A DNA stretch of 64,000 nt from Ktedonobacter racemifer DSM 44963 (GTDB lineage Bacteria > Chloroflexota > Ktedonobacteria > Ktedonobacterales > Ktedonobacteraceae): positions 992,001 to 1,056,000 of the forward strand of contig NZ_ADVG01000004.1 of assembly GCF_000178855.1 (NCBI RefSeq), written 5' to 3'. The notes beneath the pieces are model-generated. The model was not told the origin of the DNA and ran no database searches. It saw nothing but the letters and a program-made list of their open reading frames with translations. This document shows positions 46,328-55,325 of the stretch, piece by piece. The position numbers and the translations under genes are program-made. Position 1 is the stretch's first letter. Each line of letters opens with the position of its first letter.

Positions 46328-47387
46328 CTTAAACGTTTGGTGTGAATTCCGATAGGTTGTTCACCATGCAAGTAGCTCAGCAAACGCTAAAGGAGCCTCA
46401 TCGCGTTGCAAGTTGAACCAGATACAAAAATTGTGCAAGGCTACTTTCGCAGCCAAACAAGCTTGAAAACCAGTCAGATCATGGGGCCGTTCGCGCGCCA
46501 AGCGGAAGGTGTTCAAGAGCTTGTCATTGACCGTCTCAATAATTTGCCGCAGATGAGCAAGCCAACGGCGCAAGGCTTTGGGCCAGTGCTGCTTGCTGCT
46601 CTGATGCGGTGGAGTAATCAGATCCACCTGATAGCGCTCTTGGAAGGTGCACCTGGGCCGCTCTCCGCGAACCCTTTATCCGCGACATACGATCCGCGAG
46701 CAGGCCGGCCAGCGCTCGGCAACTGGGGCGAAAGGGTATGTCGTGCAGCAAACAATGTCATTGCCAGATGCTGATCATGCGTACTCGCGCTGCCAAACCC
46801 AAAGCCGGTGATCACTCCCTGCTCTGTCACGCTGAGCAGCAAATGGAAGCCTTCGTACCAACCAACGCGATTACTCCAACCAATATCCGCCTGACCAGCC
46901 AGCCAGCCCAGGCCACGGCGTTTGGCATCACGCGTGGGAGCAGCGGTGCTATCGAGTACTTCATACGCCGTGTCTTGTGCTCGCAACAACTGCACCACAA
47001 ACAGGGCAAAGGCCGTGATCTCGTCGCGATAGCTTCGTTGCAGCCGATTGAATTGGCTGCGATTGGGCAACTGGGGAAACGCCTTGCGCAAGTGATACTC
47101 CGCGTAACGGTAAAAGGCGCGTTCGCTGGGAAATTGCACCCATTGCCCAAACAAAGCCAGGGTGATCACCTCACTTCGGCTCAAGGACGTTTGGGGGCCA
47201 GGTCTGGGCTTCTCTGTTCCCGGCTTCGACTGGCAAAATTATCGACCATGACGTACAGTGTTGTTATGAAGGTCTCCAGGTCCATCATCAGCGAGTTCCT
47301 TTTCTTACGAATTGGTTTGGTAAGCTCACTGTACGGCCTGGAACTCTTCTTTTTCAAGCCTTTTCTAACTCACACCAAACGTTTAAG
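46328..47387 (-). mobile_element. IS982-like insertion sequence with perfect 18-bp inverted repeats
   Basis: CTTAAACGTTTGGTGTGA at 46328..46345 is repeated exactly, inverted, at 47370..47387. The repeats may include a TTAA target duplication outside an ACGTTTGGTGTGA terminus. About 1.06 kb, with one broken transposase gene. The right end lies five bases from the stop of the carrier-protein gene. Confidence 0.8.
46361..47288 (-). pseudogene. Frameshifted DDE transposase of the IS
   Basis: Three frame segments join into one transposase. The start MDLETFITTLYVMVDNFAS (from 47288/47285) is followed by a shift near 47225. PRPGPQTSLSRSEVITLALF to YVADKGFA comes next, then a second shift near 46655 to ERYQVDLITPPHQ...ETVNDKLLNTF to the end. 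The DDE residues lie in VLDSTAAP, YVADKGF and ETVND. Two frameshifts mean no active enzyme unless recoded, so the copy depends on transposase from elsewhere. Confidence 0.82.
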
Positions 47388-47392
47388 ATACA

Positions 47393-47653
47393 CTAATCGT
47401 TACCAACTAAGCTGGAATCGCCGACCAGTTCACTGAGTGCATGCTGAATATTAGCGATGCTGGAGAAAGAGGCACGATTGAGAAAGCGAGCGGGAAACTC
47501 TACTTCAAATTCATCTTCCAGGGCGAGCATGACATTCACGCTTGCATGAGAAGAGAGTCCGGCATCATAGAGATTCGCATCGTCGCTCAGCGTGTCTACA
47601 TTGATTGGTAAACGCGCATTCTCACGTAAGATAGTTCGAATACGTTCATTCAT
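47393..47653 (-). CDS. Carrier protein paired with the amino acid:[carrier protein] ligase
   Basis: Encodes 86 residues of an ACP-like helical fold. The phosphopantetheine site is atypical: NLYDAGLSSHASVNVML, with Ser35 as the likely attachment, in place of the usual DSL. This GL(S/T)S-hASV pattern and the LALEDEFEVEFPARFLNR tail match the small carrier proteins encoded beside aa:CP ligases in rhizobia. It would be charged with an amino acid by the ligase at 49790. It is downstream of its own holo-ACP synthase gene. Confidence 0.85.
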   Translation of the reverse strand: MNERIRTILRENARLPINVDTLSDDANLYDAGLSSHASVNVMLALEDEFEVEFPARFLNRASFSSIANIQHALSELVGDSSLVGND

Positions 47654-47726
47654 TTTTGTTCTAAGTCCCTTCTATGAGAGAAATAAAGAAAGATAAAAAC
47701 GATATATATACAGGAGCATCCAACGT

Positions 47727-48128
47727 TTAGCTGGATACAAGGTCGGCAATCACGATAGCTGTAGCATACTCTATTTCATGGCTCATACTGAGAGAAAGAG
47801 CATAAATTCCCCGTTGCTCCGCCAGTTCAGCAGCTGTACGATGGAGAACAATATCGCAGGCTCCATCCGGAGCGCGTCTGACTTCGATCTCACGCCAACC
47901 GCCCCAAAAAGGTTCAGGGCGCAGGATCTTCACCGTTGCCTCCTTCGCCGCGAAGCGCACGGCGAAGCTCTGAGCAACCGCTTGAGAACTGGTATGGCTG
48001 CAACAATAGGCCTGTTCTTCTTCAGTAAACAGACGGTTTAGGTAGATTTTGCCAAAGCGTTCAATAGATTCTTGGATATGTTTTACAGGTACGAGATCTA
48101 TACCCACCCGATATGGTGATGCATGCAT
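47727..48128 (-). CDS. Second holo-ACP synthase (AcpS-type)
   Basis: Encodes 133 residues. AcpS motifs: RVGIDLVPVKHIQESIERFG, RLFTEEEQAYC, and FAVRFAAKEATVKIL; the C-terminus ends in LSMSHEIEYATAIVIA. It should add phosphopantetheine to the carrier protein encoded 73 bases downstream. It is distinct from the AcpS of the polyketide cluster. Confidence 0.88.
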   Translation of the reverse strand: MHASPYRVGIDLVPVKHIQESIERFGKIYLNRLFTEEEQAYCCSHTSSQAVAQSFAVRFAAKEATVKILRPEPFWGGWREIEVRRAPDGACDIVLHRTAAELAEQRGIYALSLSMSHEIEYATAIVIADLVSS

Positions 48129-48572
48129 ATATTTGCTATTTTTCGATCGCTATGACGACTTCTTCGAATATTGCCCATTATAAAAGTCTTCAATTGTACA
48201 TGTCAATCTTTTCTCTTTTCTCGAGATCGAATATACCGGGTGGGACCAAAGGGTAAAAGGACATTGCCTTGCCATAGTGGTACAGTGCAGCCTCTGAAGC
48301 CCTTGCTGGCGATTTTTCTCTGTTGACGAAACAGATGGGCTATATTATAGTGCGATAGATAAAGTACGGCATATGTCTTACAGCATTGGTATCCATTAGT
48401 CTCAAAAACAGTGCACAGCTACAGGGCTCCCTTAAGGAGCCATGTATTGATAAATAAAAATTCCTATTCTAGATCTATATATCCCATTTTATTCCGCTCT
48501 TTGCGTTTACTCAAACTACAATATCCATGTCTTTATGCTTCCTAAGCACAACAAAGGAGACTTACCTCTTTA
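48129..48572. other. Divergent promoter region of the aminoacyl-carrier cluster
   Basis: No gene seen in about 440 AT-rich bases between the holo-ACP synthase (minus) and acyl-CoA dehydrogenase (plus) genes. It should hold promoters for both operons; no operator is recognisable. Confidence 0.5.
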
Positions 48573-49772
48573 ATGGAAACTATTCATTCTGTTGCCGAGG
48601 TTATTTCAAATCGAGATGACCTGATCCAAAAAGTACGTCTTATCGGCAAAACAATCGCTCAACCGGCAGCGGCCAGTGTGGATGGCGAGGCGCGTTTTCC
48701 TCACGAAGCTATAGACGCGCTACGCCAGGCACGTCTCCTCTCGCTCTATATTCCTCGCCAATATGGCGGTGACGAATGTAGTTTTAGCGACTTGATTGCA
48801 ATCGCCCAAACCCTCTCGCAATACTGTGCCTCAACGGCAATGATCTGGGCTATGCATCAGATTCAAGTAGCCTGCCTGGTCCACCATGAACAAAACTCCC
48901 CCTTCTTTCAGCAGTATCTACGCGAGATCGCCGAGCACCAGCTTCTCCTGGCATCAGCCACCTCCGAGGTAGGCGTGGGCGGTGATATTCGCAGCAGTGT
49001 TGCCGCGGTCGAGCAGGATGGAGAAGGCTGCCGTCTCTTCAAAAAAGCCACCACGGTCTCCTATGGCTTATATGCGGATGGCTACCTGGTAACGGCCCGC
49101 CGCTCACCTGAAGCGGCTCCTGGCGACCAGGTCTTTGTACTACTCACCCGCCCCACGACCCAGCTAGAGCAGACTGGAACCTGGAACACATTTGGCATGC
49201 GCGGCACCTGTAGCCCGGGCTTTAATATCACCTCTACCTTCCCTGCGGAACAGGTTTTGAGCACATCTTTCGCGGATATTGCTCCCCTGACGATGGTTCC
49301 CTTCTCGCACCTGCTGTGGGCTGCCTGCTGGCAAGGTATCGCCATCGATGCCTTTGCGCGTGCACGCAAGTTTATGCAATCCAAAGCTCGCCAGCTCAGA
49401 ACCACCTCCCTGCCAGGCGATGGGCGACTGGTTGAGGCCAATAGTAACCTGCAATTGATGCGCTCTACGCTCGCTACCGCGGTACAGGAGTACGAAGATA
49501 TCCTGCGCGATCCCGAGCACGCGGCGGAGAAAGCCTCCGACATGGGCTATAGCATCCGACAGAACAACGTCAAAACTCTTGCCTCACAACTTGTGATACA
49601 GGTGGTGCAACAGGCTCTCTATATTTGCGGCATGGCCGGCTATAAAGAAGACTCCCCCTTTAGCATTGGGCGCCACTTGCGCGATGCCTACTCCGCCAGC
49701 CTTATGATCAGCAATGATCGCCTCAATACCACCAATGCTGCCCTACTGCTCGTTCATAAAGAAGAAGCATAG
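48573..49772 (+). CDS. Acyl-CoA dehydrogenase-family flavoenzyme
   Basis: Encodes 399 residues. The N-terminal helical domain contains PHEAIDALRQARLLSLYIPRQ (conserved GG.. entry of the family), the middle beta domain has LASATSEVGVGGDI, and the C-terminal helical domain ends in ICGMAGYKEDSPFSIGRHLR, the FAD-contacting segment. Members that act on carrier-protein-bound aminoacyl groups exist (for example prolyl-S-PCP oxidases). Placed at the head of the aa:CP ligase operon, it may oxidise the tethered amino acid. GGAGAC precedes the ATG. Confidence 0.88.
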   Translation: METIHSVAEVISNRDDLIQKVRLIGKTIAQPAAASVDGEARFPHEAIDALRQARLLSLYIPRQYGGDECSFSDLIAIAQTLSQYCASTAMIWAMHQIQVACLVHHEQNSPFFQQYLREIAEHQLLLASATSEVGVGGDIRSSVAAVEQDGEGCRLFKKATTVSYGLYADGYLVTARRSPEAAPGDQVFVLLTRPTTQLEQTGTWNTFGMRGTCSPGFNITSTFPAEQVLSTSFADIAPLTMVPFSHLLWAACWQGIAIDAFARARKFMQSKARQLRTTSLPGDGRLVEANSNLQLMRSTLATAVQEYEDILRDPEHAAEKASDMGYSIRQNNVKTLASQLVIQVVQQALYICGMAGYKEDSPFSIGRHLRDAYSASLMISNDRLNTTNAALLLVHKEEA

Positions 49773-49789
49773 AAAGTAGATAGAAGAAG

Positions 49790-50707
49790 ATGGCGCAAGA
49801 GTTTTCAGCCCACGAAAGCACGTTTCTTGACCAGTTAATTGCCCATGGCCTGCTTATTCCTTCTGGCGTGCAGGGCATCTATGGCAAAAGCGGCGTGATG
49901 GAGAATGTTATTTGCCGTATTGACGAGCTACTGACCGATATCGGGCGCGAGATGAGCGCGGATATTATGCGCTTCCCACCCGTCATGAACCGGGTAACCG
50001 TTGAACAGACAGGCTATATGAAGTCTTTCCCTCAGTTGCTGGGCTCGGTTCACTCCTTCACTGGCAAGCATCGCGAGCATCAACAGTTGCTGAACGCGAT
50101 GGAAGAGGGCCAGGACTGGAGCCAATCCCTCCCCTCAACGCAGGATGTCTTGATCCCAGCCGCCTGCTATCCAGTCTATCCTACCCTCGCAGGCACGCTT
50201 CCGGAAGATGGACGCCTGGTTGACGTCTGCTGCTTCTGCTTCCGCCACGAGCCTTCGCCCGATCCCGCCCGCATGCAGTCCTTCCGCCAGCACGAGTTCA
50301 TTCGCATCGCGGACGCCCACACGGTTGAGCAGTGGCATGGCGAGTGGATTAAACGAGGCGACGCGTTCCTGCGTTCACTGGGCCTGGAGCCAGTAGTCGC
50401 ACCCGCCAATGATCCCTTCTTCGGTCCCGGCGGACGCCTGCTCGCAGCCAGCCAGCAGGAGCAACAGCTAAAATTCGAGCTTCTCTCACCCATCAATTCA
50501 AGCGAGCATCTGACCGCCATCTCCTCCTGCAATTATCACCAGGACCACTTCGCGAGCAAGTTTGGCATTTATACCGCTAGCGGCGAGATCGCGCATACCT
50601 CGTGCATCGGCTTTGGCCTTGAACGCATCGCCCTGGCCCTCTTCCGCAAGCATGGGCTGGATACCGCTGAATGGCCCGTTGAAGTGCGAAAAAGGTTGGC
50701 CATATGA
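49790..50707 (+). CDS. Amino acid:[carrier protein] ligase (truncated seryl-tRNA-synthetase-like)
   Basis: Encodes 305 residues, a class II aminoacyl-tRNA-synthetase catalytic core without the tRNA-binding arm. Motif 2 is CFCFRHEPS...SFRQHEFIRI; motif 3 is IGFGLERIALALF. The zinc ligands of archaeal-type atypical SerRS and of aa:CP ligases are conserved: Cys126 (AACYP), Glu169 (RQHEF) and Cys272 (HTSCIGFG). These enzymes activate glycine or alanine with ATP and transfer it to the phosphopantetheine thiol of a small carrier protein, not to tRNA. The carrier gene is at 47393..47653. The stop overlaps the next gene's ATG (ATGA). Confidence 0.92.
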   Translation: MAQEFSAHESTFLDQLIAHGLLIPSGVQGIYGKSGVMENVICRIDELLTDIGREMSADIMRFPPVMNRVTVEQTGYMKSFPQLLGSVHSFTGKHREHQQLLNAMEEGQDWSQSLPSTQDVLIPAACYPVYPTLAGTLPEDGRLVDVCCFCFRHEPSPDPARMQSFRQHEFIRIADAHTVEQWHGEWIKRGDAFLRSLGLEPVVAPANDPFFGPGGRLLAASQQEQQLKFELLSPINSSEHLTAISSCNYHQDHFASKFGIYTASGEIAHTSCIGFGLERIALALFRKHGLDTAEWPVEVRKRLAI

Positions 50708-51678
50708 AACATCTTGTGACGAGTATCGATGTTGAGAACTATACGCCGCACTGGCTCCATAGCAGCACCAATCACTGGCCACAGTCCAATTGCTATGTAG
50801 ATCTATGGATTGAAATTTTGCATACTCTGCATGTCAATCCCCTGGCCTGCTTCGCCTTTACGCTCTCCATCGATTTTGAGGGAGATCAGTGGACGTTTTT
50901 CAAGTTCCCCATTCATGATCTCTTCTTACTCTATGGCATCGATGTCCAGGAATTGAATATCTGGAACGCGCTTTTGCCGCAGATCTGTGAGCAGGCAAGC
51001 CGAGATCGCCTGGCACTTGTAGAGGTCGATGCCTTCTATCTGCCAGATGTGAGCGATACAAATTATCATCGCATGCATGAGAAGACCACGATTGGCGTTC
51101 AATCTATTGATCCTGAGGTGCGTGAACTCCATTACTTCCACAACAGCGGCTATTATAGCTTGCAAGGCGAGGATTTCGATGGCATCTTTCATCCAGATGC
51201 ACAGGTGGGTAGGACGGTGGTTCTCCCTCCCTACGTCGAGTTTGCCAAATTTGACCGTTTACAGCGCCACGCGGATCAAGAATTGTCCATGTTAGCGCTT
51301 GAGCTATTACGCGGCTATAGTCGACGTATCCCATCAGCCAATCCCTTCACGACCTATAGCCAGCACTTCCAGGCGCATCTGGCAGCGCTCCCTGACCTGC
51401 AAGCCTATCACCAATATGCCTTTGCGACCCTGCGACAGTATGGCGCCTGTTATGCCTATGCCAGTCTCTTCCTTCAATGGCTGGCAGACTACCAGGGCGC
51501 CCATTTCAAAGAGGCTGCGGCACACCTGGAGGCTATCTCCAGCGGCACTCAGGTCTTCCTGCTGAGGGCCGCGCGCGTGGTCAGAAACAAGAAACCCCTG
51601 GACCATCTCCCCTACTTTGAGGAGATGGCGATGCACTGGGATCAAGCCATGCAGCATATTCTCGCCAATCTGGCATAG
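50704..51678 (+). CDS. DUF1839-family protein
   Basis: Encodes 324 residues. The region from CYVDLWIEILHTLHVNP to FFKFPIHDLFLLYGIDVQEL, and VEVDAFYLPDVSDTNYHRMHEKTTIGV, identify DUF1839, a family regularly found beside aa:CP ligases. The N-terminal half resembles a papain/NRPS-associated BtrH-like acyltransferase fold (Cys30 and His122 region), so aminoacyl or acyl transfer from the carrier is possible. That role is inference. It overlaps the ligase gene by four bases, so the two are translated together. Confidence 0.82.
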   Translation: MKHLVTSIDVENYTPHWLHSSTNHWPQSNCYVDLWIEILHTLHVNPLACFAFTLSIDFEGDQWTFFKFPIHDLFLLYGIDVQELNIWNALLPQICEQASRDRLALVEVDAFYLPDVSDTNYHRMHEKTTIGVQSIDPEVRELHYFHNSGYYSLQGEDFDGIFHPDAQVGRTVVLPPYVEFAKFDRLQRHADQELSMLALELLRGYSRRIPSANPFTTYSQHFQAHLAALPDLQAYHQYAFATLRQYGACYAYASLFLQWLADYQGAHFKEAAAHLEAISSGTQVFLLRAARVVRNKKPLDHLPYFEEMAMHWDQAMQHILANLA

Positions 51679-51696
51679 GAAGAAAGAGGCAAGGCT

Positions 51697-54246
51697 ATGC
51701 ATCCCACTTATCAGGCGTCTACGCATCGGCAGATCTCGCTGCATGATGGCTGGGAACTCATCTCAGTTGCTCCAGGCAGCTACCAAAACCCGGAGCAATT
51801 GGCATCAGAGACCACGCGCTGGCTTGCGGCCTCGGTACCCGGCACGGTCATGCAGGCGCTACAACGCCATCAGCCCTGGGACTTCAACGCACCTCCGAAC
51901 GCCGACGAGCATGACTGGTGGTATCGCTGCACCTTCGCGGCGCCCGCCAGCATGGAGGGAAAACATTACACTCTCGCGTTCGAAGGTCTGGCGACGGTCG
52001 CAGATGTCTGGCTGAATGGCAAGCTCATACTCCAGGCCGAGAACATGTTCCGGGCCTATGAGGTCGACGTGACGCCGCTCCTCACTGAGCGAAACGAACT
52101 CCATCTCCATTTCCACTCCCTCGCGGCTCTGCTGGCACAAAAGCGCCCACGTCCACGCTGGCGTACCAACCTGGTTGAGCAGCAACAGCTACGCTGGTTT
52201 CGCACGACGCTGCTGGGTAAAATTCCTGGCTGGTCGCCTCCCGTTCAGGCGGTTGGTCCCTGGCGACCAATCTCCCTGGTGGAGCGCTCGACCCTCGTCA
52301 TAGAACACCTGCACATCCGCCCGAAGGTGCAAGAAAATACGGGTGTAGTGAGCCTTGACCTCCGGGCCAGGAGCCTGGATGGAGATGTACCAAGCCGCGT
52401 CACGCTGCGGCTTGGCGAGACCACTGTAGCCTTACAGGTGCAGACCGATACGCCATCCACCTTTGCCCTGACAGGCGAGGCCCGGCTCAACGATGTCGCC
52501 CTATGGTGGCCACATACCCATGGGCAGCAGCCACGCTATCCCGCCAGTATTCAGCTTTATTATCCAGACACAGTGGTGGAGATAGATTGCGGTTCGCTGG
52601 CCTTCCGCACGCTTGAACTCTGTACTGCACAAGAAGGTTTCAGCCTCCACGTCAATGGTGCAACCATCTTTTGTCGCGGTGCCTGCTGGACGCCTCTCAA
52701 CATGGTGACCCTCACAGCGTCCCCACAGGAGTATCGCGAGGCGCTGCTGACCATTAAAAATGCCGGAATGAACATGATCCGCGTCGGTGGCACGATGGTC
52801 TATGAGGACGAGGCCTTCTATACCCTCTGCGACGAGCTGGGCATCCTGGTCTGGCAGGATTTTATGTTCGCCAACATGGAGTATCCAGTCACGCAGGAGG
52901 ACTTCCTCGCCAACGTGCAGGCTGAGTGCAAGCAGGTGCTACAACGCCTGCAACGGCATGCATCCCTCGTACTCTTATGCGGCAACAGCGAGATCGCGCA
53001 ACAGGTCGCCATGCTAGGCCTGCCCGAGGAGCGCTGGAGCAACGCCTTCTTCGACCAGCTCCTGCCAGAACTCTGCCAGAGCTATACAGATGCCCCCTAC
53101 TGGTCATCAACGCCAAATGGTGGCGCGCTCCCGTTTCAGGTCAATGCGGGGACCTCAAACTATCAAGGTGTAGGAGCCTACCTGCGGCCGCTGGAGGATG
53201 CACGCCAGAGCGGGGTACGCTTCGCCACCGAGTGTCTCTCCTTCGCCAATATCCCTGAAGACCAGACGCTTGACCTGTTCTTAAAGCCCAATCAGTCGCC
53301 CGTCCATCATCCCAGGTGGAAGGCGCGTGTGCCACGAGACAATGGTCCCGGCTGGGACTTCGACGATATCCGCGACTACTACCTGGAGAAGCTCTTCCGC
53401 GTTGAGCCTATGAAACTGCGCTACGCGGACATGCAGCGCTACCTGGCGCTGGGGCGCGTCACCACAGGTGAGGTCATGGCCTCCGTCTTCGCTGAATGGA
53501 GGCGCCAGCGCTCCTCCTGTCAGGGGGGGCTGATCTGGTTCTATCGCGACCTCTGGCCAGGAGCAGGCTGGGGCGTAGTAGACTCCACGGGCTATCCCAA
53601 GGCGCCCTACTACTACCTGCGTCGCATACTGGCTCCCACCACCTGCTTCTTCACGGACGAGGGCTTGAGTGGGCTGAGTCTGCACCTCGTCAACGACACT
53701 GAATACAACATTCCTGCCGTGGTACAGCTCACACGCTATCGCCTGCCAGGCACACTCCTGGAGACAGCAAACGCTGAAATCCTGCTGCCTGCATGTAGTG
53801 CGCAAGAACTGCACGCTGAGAAGCTCTTCGGGCATTTCCTGGACCTGACCTACGCCTTCCGCTTTGGTCCACCGGGACAGGATCTCGTGGTTGCCACCCT
53901 AAGCGCCCAGGAGACAGGCCAGGTACTTGGAGAAGCCTTCTACTTCCCCCACCAGGGCCTGCCCAACACCCGCGAGCAGTCAGTCGGTCTACAAGCCCAC
54001 GCTCGCCCTCTGGAAGATGGCTCTTACGAACTGCACATAAAGACCGAGCAATTCGCCCAATCCGTCGCTATACGAGCAAACCAGTACCTACCAGAAGAGA
54101 ACTACTTCCACATGCGTCCCGGAAGTGAGAAAATAGTCCGGCTGGTACCGATGGGAAAAAAGTCATCCCTATGGGGATCGCTCTCAGCACTCAATAGTAT
54201 GAATGATATAAATATAAACATATACAAAGGTACAGCTTCTGGTTAA
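51697..54246 (+). CDS. Glycoside hydrolase family 2 protein (beta-mannosidase-like)
   Basis: Encodes 849 residues. The N-terminal jelly roll contains WWYRCTFAAP and FEGLATVADVWLNGK, the (beta/alpha)8 domain follows, and C-terminal beta domains end the chain. The acid/base Glu432 is in LLCGNSEIAQ and the nucleophile Glu512 in FATECLSFA, so both catalytic residues are kept. No signal peptide is seen, so the protein is cytosolic. It follows the DUF1839 gene by 18 bases and looks co-transcribed, suggesting that the product of the cluster is a glycoside or is made on a sugar. Confidence 0.88.
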   Translation: MHPTYQASTHRQISLHDGWELISVAPGSYQNPEQLASETTRWLAASVPGTVMQALQRHQPWDFNAPPNADEHDWWYRCTFAAPASMEGKHYTLAFEGLATVADVWLNGKLILQAENMFRAYEVDVTPLLTERNELHLHFHSLAALLAQKRPRPRWRTNLVEQQQLRWFRTTLLGKIPGWSPPVQAVGPWRPISLVERSTLVIEHLHIRPKVQENTGVVSLDLRARSLDGDVPSRVTLRLGETTVALQVQTDTPSTFALTGEARLNDVALWWPHTHGQQPRYPASIQLYYPDTVVEIDCGSLAFRTLELCTAQEGFSLHVNGATIFCRGACWTPLNMVTLTASPQEYREALLTIKNAGMNMIRVGGTMVYEDEAFYTLCDELGILVWQDFMFANMEYPVTQEDFLANVQAECKQVLQRLQRHASLVLLCGNSEIAQQVAMLGLPEERWSNAFFDQLLPELCQSYTDAPYWSSTPNGGALPFQVNAGTSNYQGVGAYLRPLEDARQSGVRFATECLSFANIPEDQTLDLFLKPNQSPVHHPRWKARVPRDNGPGWDFDDIRDYYLEKLFRVEPMKLRYADMQRYLALGRVTTGEVMASVFAEWRRQRSSCQGGLIWFYRDLWPGAGWGVVDSTGYPKAPYYYLRRILAPTTCFFTDEGLSGLSLHLVNDTEYNIPAVVQLTRYRLPGTLLETANAEILLPACSAQELHAEKLFGHFLDLTYAFRFGPPGQDLVVATLSAQETGQVLGEAFYFPHQGLPNTREQSVGLQAHARPLEDGSYELHIKTEQFAQSVAIRANQYLPEENYFHMRPGSEKIVRLVPMGKKSSLWGSLSALNSMNDININIYKGTASG

Positions 54247-54309
54247 ATAGCGAGTTATGTATAGTTTATTGCTTTAGAAAATATCGAATCCTAGTGAGAA
54301 AGTGTTCGT

Positions 54310-55206
54310 ATGGAGAAAAGAATACAACATTCAGAGCTCTCGCAAGAGAATCTGCAAGTCCCCATTCATATTATTCAAGTGGGAAAAAACCAGCAACCAT
54401 TTATTATGTTTCATGGTGACTGGACAGGAGGACCATTTTATTGCTACACCCTGGCACGTTCCCTGGGCCGCGAGTATCCCTTCTATGCGCTTGATCCGTA
54501 TAACTTCAATGGCCCTCAGAAACCTCTAACTTTCGAGGAGATGGCCACTGCACATCTCCAAGCCTTAAAAGTGCTTCAGCCTGAAGGCCCTTATCTATTG
54601 GGTGGCTACTGCAATGGTGCACTCGTAGCCGGCGAGGTCGCACGCCAACTACAGGTACAAGGCGAAGAGGTAAAACTCCTTGTCCTTATTACTCCTTCTA
54701 CGCTTTCTTCTGTTCCCAAAACAATTCACACTATGTTACGTACCTTTGGTCCTCTCGTTGGCCTGACCTCAACACGCCAACGCGATGTCTTTATACAACT
54801 GCGACACGTGTTAAGACACATATACCGCAAGCTCCTTCCACCCAACAACAAGCATCTTGTTGGCTTCTCGCAATTATTGAAGCTTGAACCACGGCTTGAA
54901 GCACTATTCCCTCCCTTAGAAGCCCTCTATAACGACTATATTGGCGTTTTCACCTGGCTCGCCTGCAATTACAAACCACATTTTGATCCGCAACCTGCTA
55001 AGTTTATTTGGGTCGAGGAGGATCTGCATAACAGGGCTAAGTGGCAGGCATTTGAACAAAATGCTCCTCTCGTCATTATTCCAGGTGCCCATTTAGCATG
55101 CGTTACAGACCATGTGAGCTTGCTTGCCGAACACCTAAAAACCTTCGTAGTGCAGAGTCAAGAAGAAAAGGCATCCATCTTGGAATCTCAGCTCTCAACT
55201 CCCTAA
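54310..55206 (+). CDS. Thioesterase with Cys at the nucleophile position
   Basis: Encodes 298 residues of the alpha/beta-hydrolase thioesterase family seen in NRPS and PKS systems (FIMFHGDWTGG, GPYLLGGYCNGALVAGEV). The nucleophile elbow reads GYCNG, so Cys101 replaces the usual Ser. A C-terminal catalytic His fits IIPGAHLACVTDH. Cys-type thioesterases favour acyl transfer over hydrolysis in some systems. It is the last gene of the aa:CP ligase block and is followed by a terminator. Confidence 0.85.
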   Translation: MEKRIQHSELSQENLQVPIHIIQVGKNQQPFIMFHGDWTGGPFYCYTLARSLGREYPFYALDPYNFNGPQKPLTFEEMATAHLQALKVLQPEGPYLLGGYCNGALVAGEVARQLQVQGEEVKLLVLITPSTLSSVPKTIHTMLRTFGPLVGLTSTRQRDVFIQLRHVLRHIYRKLLPPNNKHLVGFSQLLKLEPRLEALFPPLEALYNDYIGVFTWLACNYKPHFDPQPAKFIWVEEDLHNRAKWQAFEQNAPLVIIPGAHLACVTDHVSLLAEHLKTFVVQSQEEKASILESQLSTP

Positions 55207-55213
55207 CAAAAAA

Positions 55214-55253
55214 GGGTCGACAATTATAAGATATATGCTACAATTGCCGACCC
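55214..55253. terminator. Terminator after the thioesterase gene
   Basis: GGGTCGACAATT (55214..55225) pairs with AATTGCCGACCC (55242..55253) with one mismatch, preceded by A7 and lying between convergent genes. Confidence 0.7.
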
Positions 55254-55325
55254 CACTTTAGATAGTGCTATTAACTCTCTTGCTGCTTCCAATGCTATTC
55301 CAGCAATTTTTGGCGCAAACAACAA

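Noticed and set aside
46108..46383. Upstream extension of the TnpB frame to 637 codons
   Set aside because: The added residues cross the element's left-end hairpin and reach into the neighbouring IS; ATG 46107 has a good ribosome binding site and matches the family start.
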